From assembly GCA_005801395.1 (NCBI GenBank), contig SYDV01000232.1, positions 1 through 5,545 on the forward strand: 5,545 bases of DNA, written 5' to 3'. Shown here piece by piece: positions 1-5,545 of the stretch. Numbering within the stretch: position 1 is the stretch's first letter; the number at the start of each line of letters is the position of its first letter. Source of the stretch: Planctomycetia bacterium (GTDB taxonomy: Bacteria; Planctomycetota; UBA11346). The notes below the pieces were generated by a model. That model had not been told where the DNA came from and did no database searches. It saw only the letters and a program-made list of their open reading frames with translations. Made by a program: the position numbers and the translations under genes.

Positions 1-861
1 GGCGAGATTGATCCAGGTGCTGGTAATGCTTGCTGGTCGAGCGGATTTTTACCAACGTCAGATCAAGGCGTACCACTGCGTACCCAAGGCGAACCAGTAT
101 TATTCGTGGGAAATCCAGATGGTGTTGATGCCGCAGCACGCCGCCGCAGCTTGGATACATTACGCAAATTGAATGAACTGCACTTAGCAAAAACAGGTGA
201 TCCTGAAATCGCCACACGGATTGCTGCTTATGAAATGGCTAATCGCATGCAAAGCAGTGTACCTGAATTAACTGATTTAAACTCTGAGCCCAAACATATT
301 CATGAATTGTACGGTTGCACCCCAGGAAAACCAAGCTTTGCTACCAATTGTTTGATGGCACGACGGTTAATTGAACGTGGTTCGCGCGTGGTTCAGCTCT
401 ACCATCGTGGTTGGGATCATCACGGTGAAAGTAAAAATAAAGACATTCAATCTGGTTTGGGTAAACTCTGTAAAGAAACTGATCAAGCCTGTGCTGCTTT
501 AATTACTGATTTAAAACAACGTGGACTGTTAGATGACACGTTAGTTGTTTGGGGTGGAGAATTCGGTCGCACACCTATGAACGAAGCACGCAATGGATCC
601 AAATTTCTTGGACGTGATCACCATCCACGTGCATTCACCATGTGGATGGCCGGCGGTGGTACGAAAGCTGGTGTTATTCACGGAGAAACCGATGAAATCG
701 GTTACAACGTCATTAAAAACCCAGTGCATGTTCATGATTTGCACGCAACTATTTTACACAGCATGGGCATCGACCACACCAAGCTGACGTTTCGCTTTCA
801 GGGTCGAGATTACCGACTCACTGATGTACACGGACATGTAGTGAAAGCCGTGCTGAATTAA
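1..861 (+). CDS. DUF1501 family protein, C-terminal part (5' end outside window)
   Basis: The reading frame is open from base 1, giving 286 visible residues and a TAA stop, so the gene begins before the window. The GTG at 106 is an internal valine, because conserved family sequence (GFLPTSDQG, then [10 protein letters not shown]) precedes it. Family landmarks in order are a D-rich [11 protein letters not shown] segment, [26 protein letters not shown] (around 400-430), [11 protein letters not shown] (544-576), GRDHHP (610-627) and [18 protein letters not shown] (724-777), ending with the [10 protein letters not shown] signature. DUF1501 proteins are usually about 450-490 residues, have an exported N-terminus, and show an alkaline-phosphatase/sulfatase-like fold whose conserved Asp/His residues suggest metal binding. 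Their reaction is unknown. In planctomycetes and verrucomicrobia they usually follow a DUF1549/DUF1553 cytochrome-like gene, which would lie off the left edge here. The family call is firm; the function is not known. Confidence 0.95.
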   Translation, partial: GEIDPGAGNACWSSGFLPTSDQGVPLRTQGEPVLFVGNPDGVDAAARRRSLDTLRKLNELHLAKTGDPEIATRIAAYEMANRMQSSVPELTDLNSEPKHIHELYGCTPGKPSFATNCLMARRLIERGSRVVQLYHRGWDHHGESKNKDIQSGLGKLCKETDQACAALITDLKQRGLLDDTLVVWGGEFGRTPMNEARNGSKFLGRDHHPRAFTMWMAGGGTKAGVIHGETDEIGYNVIKNPVHVHDLHATILHSMGIDHTKLTFRFQGRDYRLTDVHGHVVKAVLN

Positions 862-907
862 TCGTGTTACACGGTTAATAAATTTGCTAGAAGCCAAGAA
901 AATAAAA

Positions 908-933
908 CACCCCAGTCGATGTCGACTGGGGTG
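908..933 (-). terminator. Intrinsic terminator of the EF-hand gene, between convergent genes
   Basis: CACCCCAGTCGA and TCGACTGGGGTG form a perfect inverted repeat around TG, giving an 11-bp GC-rich stem with a four-base loop. Read on the minus strand it is followed at once by TTTTATTTTC, the classic U-tract, and it lies 32 bp past the stop of the EF-hand gene. Read on the plus strand it lies 46 bp past the DUF1501 stop but no T-run follows, so it would be at best a weak terminator for that gene. Confidence 0.85.
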
Positions 934-965
934 CGCTAAATGATAATACGAAAAAAGATTTGGGA

Positions 966-1622
966 TTATTTAACCGGTTTATTGGGCGGTTGACCACCAC
1001 CTAATGCTCCCATTGCTGCACGAAATTCTTCCTGCGATAAAACACCATCATTATTGGCATCGCCAGCTTTGAAGGCTTTCTCTGCACGTTCGCGCATCAT
1101 ATTTTCTTTCTCACCGCCTTCTGGCGGACGAGGCGGACGATTGCCGCCGCCTTCTGGCGGACGAGGTGGACGATCACCGCCGCCTTCTGGCGGACGAGGC
1201 GGACGATCACCGCCGCCTTCTGGCGGACGAGGCGGACGATCGCCGCCGCCTTCTGGCGGACGAGGTGGACGATCACCGCCGCCTTCTGGCGGACGAGGTG
1301 GACGATCACCGCCGCCTTCTGGCGGACGAGGTGGACGATCACCGCCACCTTCTGGCGGACGAGGACGATCACCGCCACCTTCCATTCGTTTTTCCATCAG
1401 TATGCGAAGTCCATGTCCAAATTCAGGTTTGGATACACTGCCACTGCTATCATGATCAAATTTGGCAAATAAACTTCCTGCTTCGGGACGTTCACCAAGA
1501 TCTGGTTTATGTTCGCCGGCTGGACGATCAGGACGGACGCCCGGACCTTCACCCTCACCAGCATGGATAACAGGAACTGCAAACATCGCTGCAGCCAAAA
1601 CCGTAAGCGTACGAGTGAACAT
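966..1622 (-). CDS. Secreted EF-hand protein with Gly/Arg/Pro-rich tandem repeat
   Basis: Predicted 218 residues. The start is the ATG at 1620-1622: AGGAG lies 6 bp upstream and the first 21 residues form a clean signal peptide (MFTRTLTVLAAAMFAVPVIHA, cleavage expected after HA). An in-frame ATG at 1700 would add 26 residues ahead of the signal peptide and bury this ribosome site, so it is rejected. The mature protein has a charged linker, an EF-hand loop at residues 56-67 (DHDSSGSVSKPE; ligands D56, D58, S60, S62, S64, E67), a low-complexity repeat EGGGDRPPRPP at about 81-167, and a second EF-hand loop at 188-199 (DANNDGVLSQEE; D188, N190, D192, S196, E199). Both loops are canonical 12-residue calcium sites, so calcium binding outside the cytoplasm is likely. 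The role is unknown; similar repeat-bearing EF-hand proteins are common in planctomycetes. It is probably transcribed alone, with its own leader and terminator. Confidence 0.88.
   Translation of the reverse strand: MFTRTLTVLAAAMFAVPVIHAGEGEGPGVRPDRPAGEHKPDLGERPEAGSLFAKFDHDSSGSVSKPEFGHGLRILMEKRMEGGGDRPRPPEGGGDRPPRPPEGGGDRPPRPPEGGGDRPPRPPEGGGDRPPRPPEGGGDRPPRPPEGGGDRPPRPPEGGGNRPPRPPEGGEKENMMRERAEKAFKAGDANNDGVLSQEEFRAAMGALGGGQPPNKPVK
1119..1379 (-). repeat. 33-bp tandem repeat, eight units, coding for EGGGDRPPRPP
   Basis: Seven units of 33 bp and one of 30 bp lie head to tail, each beginning TTCTGGCGGA on the plus strand. Each encodes E-GGG-D-R-PP-R-PP. Differences between units are at third codon positions (CCA/CCG proline, GGT/GGC glycine) except in the unit at 1119-1151, where GAT has become AAT (D to N). 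The unit at 1350-1379 lacks one proline codon. All length changes keep the reading frame. The array has no stop codon in several frames on either strand, which creates long false ORFs. Confidence 0.95.
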
Positions 1623-1628
1623 AAGAAA

Positions 1629-1633
1629 CTCCT
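1629..1633 (-). promoter_or_regulatory. Ribosome binding site of the EF-hand gene
   Basis: AGGAG on the minus strand, followed by the 6-bp spacer TTTCTT and then ATG. It fixes the start at 1622 instead of the longer in-frame start at 1700. Confidence 0.8.
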
Positions 1634-1898
1634 GTGACCCGAACTGATAGGCGGTATTGCCCAGGGACCTCGGTGGGTCGCCAGTAAACATACACCACAA
1701 ACATGAGGGGATGATGAGGATTAGGGATCAATAATGATCACAAAAAACTGACATTAGCCTGATATTTGCCACAAAAGTTTTAGTCACAAGTGCATTATTA
1801 ACAAATGTTTACGGTTATTTTACGTCGCTTATTGTCCTGAAAAACCTAGACTCGCCATCAGGATGACGTGAGTTCAGACTACCGTTACCAAATTAAAA
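1634..1898 (-). other. Intergenic spacer and leader of the EF-hand gene
   Basis: No protein gene is seen here. Reading leftward, the spacer holds a possible terminator for the rhamnosidase gene (listed separately), then an AT-rich stretch with a weak promoter candidate: TTGTTA (1799-1804, minus) and TAAAAC (1777-1782, minus) separated by 16 bp, each matching four of six consensus bases. A small dyad GATCA-ATAA-TGATC at 1726-1739 lies downstream of it and could be an operator, though it is short enough to be chance. If this promoter is used, the EF-hand mRNA would have a leader of roughly 150 nt. Confidence 0.35.
1840..1873 (-). terminator. Possible intrinsic terminator of the rhamnosidase gene
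   Basis: Read on the minus strand, ACTC-(AC)-GTCAT-CCTG-ATGGC-GAGT folds into a 9-bp stem with one two-base bulge and one G-U pair. CTAGG and then five T residues (1840-1844 as A on the plus strand) follow. It begins 25 bp after the rhamnosidase stop. The stem is imperfect and the T-run is short and slightly offset, so this is a moderate call. Confidence 0.45.
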
Positions 1899-4790
1899 CT
1901 ATGGTTTTGCGGTAATATTCCAGCTTCCCGAACCAATTCGCAACGTGGGATTCGTTGACGATAATTCGACGGTCAATCCAGCCTCCCTAACAGTTTGTCC
2001 ATCAATCCGAATTGATGTCACATCACTGGTTGGAATAAAGACTCTCGCATCGCAATTTGGTGGAATGGTTATTTTTACACTAAATTGCTCAACGGTGCGC
2101 TCCCAAGCAACTGAGTTTAATCCATAATGTGAGGTATGTTCTGCGCGTACCCAAGACATCGGCGCGCGTTCGGGATTACTGGTCGGTGTAGGTGGTTGTG
2201 GACGAATAATTAAATGCTGCATGCCTGCACCTAATTGATCTATGCCAGCCAAATCACGAAACATCCATTCGCAGACCGAACCAAAAGCATAATGACTAAA
2301 ACTATTCATTGCGGCGTTATGACGACCAAATCCGTCTTCTTTCGTGTAACTGTCCCAACGTTCCCAAATACTGGTCGCACCATTTTCGACTTCATAACCC
2401 CATGATGGAAAATTTCGACTTTGGAACATGCGCACCGCTAAGTCGTGCTGACCATTGGCACTCAAAACTGGCAATAATGGTTTCGTACCAAGAAATCCGG
2501 TCGCCATGCGAAAACCGTTATCAGTGATGCGTTGCACCAATCGCGCACTAATTGCGGCAACATGAGCATCTGGCACTAAATGATTTTCTAACGCCAACAC
2601 GTGCGCGGTTTGTGTTTGAACTTTTAACGTACCATCGACATTTAACCAATCTAAACACCAACGGGCGACGACGTCGGTACGCAATTGGCGATACACTGCG
2701 GCTTCAGACTCTTTACCAATTGCCTGCGCCATTTCTGCCATCATTAACGCATCTTTCGCGTAATAAACCGCATCAATATATTCAACCGGAGTATCTTCTT
2801 TCAAATTTAACCAATCACCCCATGGATTACCAATGCTGACACCCGTCAATGTGGGCGACGAAGCTTTACGCCAGTCCATAAACTTGGTCATTGATGACCA
2901 ATGCCGTTCAACCACACGCGTGTCACCGTACACCTGCCAAATAGTCCAAGGACAAATGATGCCGTAATCCATCCACGCGGTGCCAAACGTTTTCCCAGGT
3001 TTACCATGGCCCATGGGGTACGGAGCGTAATCGGGATACGGACCTTCTGGCAATTGTGCCTCTTCGACGTCATCTAACCACTTGGTAAAAAAACTAGCAA
3101 CATCAGCGACATAAGCAGATGAACGCACGTAAATTTGCGCATCCCCGGCCCATCCTAATCGTTCATCTCGTTGCGGACAGTCCGTAGGGATATCAATAAA
3201 ATTAGCCAACTGCGTACGCGTGATGTTGGCGAATAATTGATTGAAAATAACATCGGATGACGCAAAGGATGCGACTACCGGCGTGTCGCTATTTATCACC
3301 AATCCGGTAATGGTGCTGAGTGTTGGTGGTTGGGCGAGGCCAGTTAATTCCACATATTGAAAACCGTGATACGTAAATCGCGGAGTCCAAGTTTCACCAT
3401 TCGCATCGCCGCGCAGGATATACGTATCGGTTACACGTGCTTTGCGTAAATTTTCCGTCATCAAACGTCCATCCGGATGCACCATTTCACCAAAACGCAT
3501 ACGCACCGTGGTACCCGCTGGACCATTAACGGTTAGACGAATATTTCCTGCTATGTTCTCACCAAGATCAAATATATACACGCCGGGCGATTGTTCCCGC
3601 AGTTTTTTCGGCGCAATTTCACGCGTGATGCGGACTGGTGGTCCACTGTACGCCTGTAAACGCACCGGACGTTGGAAACCATATTCTTCGTTACGCGTTC
3701 CCGTATTGTCTGAATAAGGAGCAATAATACTGCCTATTTCTTCCGCACGAATCACTGATGCCCAATTACTAGCATTGAAACTGGCCGTCGACCAATTTGG
3801 TTGTGCTAATCGCGCATCATAATTTTCACCCATTAACAAATCTGCTTCGCGCCACGGTCCAGCATCAGTAACTTGCCACGATGCATCAGTATTAATTTGT
3901 TCACGAGAACCATCTTCATACGTAATGTCGAGCTGTGCTAATAATGCTGGTGTTTTACCATAGAACATACGGCCAGTCTTATACGGACCATAACCAACTA
4001 ACTTGCCATAACCAACGTAACCCGAATACCAACCATCCGCGACCACTGCACCAAGACAGTTATCGCCGACTTTTAGCAGAGCGGAAACATCGTGGGTACG
4101 CACATAAGCGCGCTTGCGATAATCGCTCCACCCTGGTTCAAAATACGCATCACTTACCGCTTGCCCGTTCAACCAACCATCAACTATCCCTAGTGCTGAC
4201 ACCGACCATAACGCACGCGCGACCGGTTTATTCAACGTAAAAGCACGGCGATACTGGCGCGCTGGTGGAAGAAATAATTTTTTTTGCTCCGTATGTACCG
4301 GATTAGAATCGCGCGCACTGATCCACAATGCTGTCCAATCACTGTCTTTTAATAGGGCCATGGTCCACATGGTGGGAACACTCCACGTCGAAGTGGAACC
4401 ATCGGTACCCCACACGCGCACTTGCCACCAGCATTGCTGAGTCGACGACAATGATTTTCCGCGATAGATAATTTGCTGACTCGCTGAACTCGTTATTTCT
4501 CCACTGTCCCATAAATCACCGCTTTCTGCCTGTAATAATGCGGCACTGGATGCGACTAATATGCGATACGCGCGTTGCTGCCACGAACGTCTTTCCGTTG
4601 AAATGCGCCATCCCAAACGTGGAGCTTGGGTATCAATGCCCAACGGCGCCGTGCGATATTCACAACGCGGCTCAATAATGTTAACGCTATCTTTTGATTC
4701 AGCGGACTGAACGTTGCCGCAACACATCACCCTCGTTAATAATAAGAACCACGTTTTTCTTACCTGTTTCTGCACCAAGTTAGGATTCAT
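1899..4790 (-). CDS. GH78 alpha-L-rhamnosidase
   Basis: Complete gene, 963 residues. It is expected to hydrolyse terminal alpha-L-rhamnose from polysaccharides or glycosides with inversion, the known GH78 mechanism. Domains in order: an N-terminal Ig-like domain (about 33-145, with EYRTAPLGIDTQAPRLGWRI), the Bac_rhamnosid_N beta domain (about 185-370, with ADGWYSGYVGY), a concanavalin-like domain (about 385-500, with FDLGENIAGNIRL), the (alpha/alpha)6 catalytic barrel (about 504-850) and the C-terminal beta domain (about 852-945). The catalytic motif DCPQRDERLGWAGD spans 537-550. E543 is the expected general acid, D537 and D550 belong to the sugar-binding acid cluster, and E810 in GATSIWERWDS is the expected general base. 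Length and spacing fit the family. A ribosome site lies 8 bp before the ATG. The N-terminus (RKTWFLLL, possible cut after QSA at 30) is only a weak signal peptide, so export is likely but uncertain. No transporter or rhamnose-catabolism gene is adjacent. Confidence 0.97.
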   Translation of the reverse strand: MNPNLVQKQVRKTWFLLLTRVMCCGNVQSAESKDSVNIIEPRCEYRTAPLGIDTQAPRLGWRISTERRSWQQRAYRILVASSAALLQAESGDLWDSGEITSSASQQIIYRGKSLSSTQQCWWQVRVWGTDGSTSTWSVPTMWTMALLKDSDWTALWISARDSNPVHTEQKKLFLPPARQYRRAFTLNKPVARALWSVSALGIVDGWLNGQAVSDAYFEPGWSDYRKRAYVRTHDVSALLKVGDNCLGAVVADGWYSGYVGYGKLVGYGPYKTGRMFYGKTPALLAQLDITYEDGSREQINTDASWQVTDAGPWREADLLMGENYDARLAQPNWSTASFNASNWASVIRAEEIGSIIAPYSDNTGTRNEEYGFQRPVRLQAYSGPPVRITREIAPKKLREQSPGVYIFDLGENIAGNIRLTVNGPAGTTVRMRFGEMVHPDGRLMTENLRKARVTDTYILRGDANGETWTPRFTYHGFQYVELTGLAQPPTLSTITGLVINSDTPVVASFASSDVIFNQLFANITRTQLANFIDIPTDCPQRDERLGWAGDAQIYVRSSAYVADVASFFTKWLDDVEEAQLPEGPYPDYAPYPMGHGKPGKTFGTAWMDYGIICPWTIWQVYGDTRVVERHWSSMTKFMDWRKASSPTLTGVSIGNPWGDWLNLKEDTPVEYIDAVYYAKDALMMAEMAQAIGKESEAAVYRQLRTDVVARWCLDWLNVDGTLKVQTQTAHVLALENHLVPDAHVAAISARLVQRITDNGFRMATGFLGTKPLLPVLSANGQHDLAVRMFQSRNFPSWGYEVENGATSIWERWDSYTKEDGFGRHNAAMNSFSHYAFGSVCEWMFRDLAGIDQLGAGMQHLIIRPQPPTPTSNPERAPMSWVRAEHTSHYGLNSVAWERTVEQFSVKITIPPNCDARVFIPTSDVTSIRIDGQTVREAGLTVELSSTNPTLRIGSGSWNITAKP

Positions 4791-4798
4791 AACAAGCT

Positions 4799-4802
4799 CT
4801 CC
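4799..4802 (-). promoter_or_regulatory. Ribosome binding site of the rhamnosidase gene
   Basis: GGAG on the minus strand (within CGGAGAG), 8 bp before the ATG at 4788-4790. It supports that start, which also leaves room for the N-terminal export signal. Confidence 0.65.
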
Positions 4803-4944
4803 GATTGCCCGACATCACCATGATCTCGGAAACTAAAGCTAACAGGCATTCGCTGATCGTCGCCTAGTTTTTCCATTAGCACACGTGGGAATTGAGAGTG
4901 TGGTTTGATTGACTTTGCATCGGCCAAACGGTAGCCCAAGTAGC
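4803..4944 (-). other. Leader region upstream of the rhamnosidase, no gene seen
   Basis: About 140 bp between the ribosome site and the structured element. No coding region or RNA gene is recognised. A small inverted repeat CACAC (4880-4884) / GTGTG (4898-4902) with a 13-base loop is present and may be chance. On the plus strand TTGACT (4909-4914) resembles a -35 box and lies 17 bp from TAGCCC (4932-4937), a poor -10. That spacing would start transcription at about 4944-4945, where the structured element begins. No good minus-strand sigma-70 promoter for the rhamnosidase stands out. Confidence 0.3.
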
Positions 4945-5131
4945 TGTTAATTTTCGTCTGATCTCTGTGACACTAAGGAGCAAAATTAACTCTTCCTACT
5001 GTCCGAAGATTCCATTTTGCTCTTTAATGTCACGGGGTGTGGGGCAAAGCCCCGCAGTAACAACAAACAGTTCAGCCCAGACGATAATGAACCTTTGGTT
5101 CCGGCTTGCTTGGACTGTGTTACAATTAACA
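4945..5131 (+). ncRNA. Candidate structured RNA: four-way junction of abutting inverted repeats
   Basis: Folded by hand on the plus strand. P1: 4945-4952 pairs with 5124-5131 (TGTTAATT/AATTAACA, 8 bp, perfect). P2: 4963-4986 pairs with 5014-5037 (24 positions, one C-A mismatch, three G-U), then a 4x4 internal loop, then TCTTC/GAAGA (4991-4995/5005-5009) with a nine-base loop. P3: 5038-5045 pairs with 5049-5056 (TGTGGGGC-AAA-GCCCCGCA, one G-U). P4: 5057-5062/5118-5123, 5068-5073/5112-5117, 5074-5077/5103-5106 and the hairpin GAACC-TTT-GGTTC (5089-5101). P2, P3, P4 and the 3' strand of P1 follow one another with no unpaired base; ten unpaired bases lie between P1 and P2. A U-rich tract, TTCTTTTAT (5133-5141), comes next. 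Five wobble pairs fit the plus strand and one the minus. No tRNA, RNase P, SRP, tmRNA or 6S hallmark is seen. A palindromic mobile element or a minus-strand leader of the rhamnosidase are the alternatives. Confidence 0.5.
4963..5037. repeat. 75-bp imperfect palindrome (arm P2 of the structured element)
   Basis: A 20-bp inverted repeat at 4967-4986 and 5014-5033 matches at 18 of 20 positions, and both differences are transitions. The symmetry continues in register outward (CTCT/GGGG as alternating Watson-Crick and G-U pairs) and inward (TCTTC/GAAGA after a gap of four). Everything is centred on base 5000. No run of T follows the repeat closely on either strand, so it is not a simple intrinsic terminator. 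Confidence 0.9.
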
Positions 5132-5177
5132 ATTCTTTTATCCGCTCGTTGAATATTTATCTAATCGTTCAGAAATA

Positions 5178-5545
5178 TTATCCGCGAGCAGGAAATGTGC
5201 AGGTACAAGTTGTTCCATGTCCGGGAATACTCGCGATAGTAATATTACCATTCAACGATCGCATGTTACTAAAACAGGTGGATAATCCTAATCCGGTTCC
5301 TTGATTACCTTTGGTGGTATAAAATGGTTCGAAGGCGCTATAGAGGGTCGCCTCGTCCATTCCACAGCCGGTATCACTGACCGTCATAACCACCGAATCA
5401 CCACCTTCCGAATCGCGACTACGACTCACGGTTAGGGTGATGGTACCTTCTCCGCTAATGGCGTCTTTAGCATTCACGACCAAATTCATAATAATTTGTT
5501 CTATCGATACGGTGTCTGCCATGATCTTCATCGGAGTATTCGGCA
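5178..5545 (-). CDS. Sensor histidine kinase, C-terminal ATPase domain (5' end outside window)
   Basis: The frame is open to the right edge; 121 residues and a TAA stop are visible. The ATG at 5529-5531 is internal, since PNTP precedes it in frame and the sequence falls inside the ATPase fold. All four nucleotide-binding boxes of a HATPase_c domain are present: N box NLVVNAKDAI (visible residues 20-29, with N24 the expected magnesium ligand), G1 DTGCGM (57-62), F box FEPFYTT (71-77) and G2 GTGLGLST (82-89). The protein ends soon after the domain (GTTCTCTFPARG), so no receiver domain is attached at the C-terminus. The style resembles PAS-type or NtrB-like kinases. The phospho-accepting histidine and sensor domains lie off the right edge, so the signal is unknown. 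The gene is upstream of the rhamnosidase on the same strand with a 387-bp gap, too far to assume co-transcription. Confidence 0.95.
   Translation of the reverse strand, partial: PNTPMKIMADTVSIEQIIMNLVVNAKDAISGEGTITLTVSRSRDSEGGDSVVMTVSDTGCGMDEATLYSAFEPFYTTKGNQGTGLGLSTCFSNMRSLNGNITIASIPGHGTTCTCTFPARG

Noticed and set aside
1119..1379. CRISPR-like appearance of regularly spaced repeats
   Set aside because: Units are directly tandem with no unique spacers, are not partly palindromic in the CRISPR manner, and keep the reading frame of a protein gene. No cas gene is present.
1054..1455. Long open frames on both strands across the repeat array (also 1097-1378 minus and 1166-1570 plus)
   Set aside because: They arise because a 33-bp unit without stops stays open in several frames. 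Only the minus frame with a signal peptide, two EF-hands, a ribosome site and a terminator is credible.
1623..1700. N-terminal extension of the EF-hand protein from the in-frame ATG at 1700
   Set aside because: It would place 26 non-hydrophobic residues before the signal peptide and cover the AGGAG site at 1629-1633.
4945..5131. Retron msr-msd RNA (closing repeats with a long hairpin)
   Set aside because: The layout is superficially similar, but there is no reverse transcriptase gene in the window and no clear branching-G context beside the closing repeats. The flanking genes are a glycosidase and a histidine kinase.
4945..5131. Insertion sequence or MITE with TGTTAATT terminal repeats
   Set aside because: Not excluded, but no flanking target-site duplication is visible (left flank ends TAGC, right flank begins ATTC). 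It is kept only as an alternative to an RNA gene.
5152..5179. AATATTT/AAATATT inverted repeat overlapping the kinase stop codon
   Set aside because: Seven A/T-only pairs with a 14-base loop and no T-tract; too weak to call a terminator.
4967..5304. Small plus-strand ORFs at 4967-5152 and 5017-5304
   Set aside because: They run through the inverted-repeat arms and, for the second, antisense to the kinase domain. Their translations show no recognisable motif.

Overview
The window looks like chromosomal DNA from a bacterium of the Planctomycetes-Verrucomicrobia (PVC) group. The grounds are a DUF1501 protein (a family greatly expanded there), a secreted EF-hand protein with a Pro/Arg/Gly-rich repeat (a common planctomycete style), and a large family-78 alpha-L-rhamnosidase. 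The assignment rests on protein style, not on a marker gene.

Layout, left to right. (1) The 3' part of a plus-strand DUF1501 gene runs in from the left edge and ends at 861. (2) A strong hairpin at 908-933 separates it from the convergent minus-strand genes. Its T-tract is on the minus side, so it mainly terminates the next gene. (3) Positions 966-1622, minus: a small exported protein with one EF-hand on each side of an eight-unit 33-bp tandem repeat. (4) A 276-bp spacer holds a possible terminator for the gene upstream of it and the leader of the EF-hand gene. (5) Positions 1899-4790, minus: a complete GH78 alpha-L-rhamnosidase with the expected domain order and both catalytic glutamates. 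(6) A 387-bp gap without a convincing protein gene contains an elaborate set of nested and abutting inverted repeats (4945-5131). (7) From 5178 to the right edge, minus: the C-terminal ATPase domain of a sensor histidine kinase, cut by the window edge.

The genes do not form an obvious operon. The rhamnosidase suggests use of rhamnose-containing plant or algal polysaccharides. The kinase lies upstream of it on the same strand and could be a regulator, but the sequence does not show this.

The most interesting feature is the gap at 4945-5131. By hand it folds into a four-way junction: a closing 8-bp stem and three arms that abut without a single unpaired base between them. Five G-U wobble pairs fit a plus-strand RNA against one for the minus strand, and a U-rich tract follows the closing stem. 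I read it as a candidate structured non-coding RNA, or alternatively a palindromic mobile element. I do not recognise it as a known RNA family.
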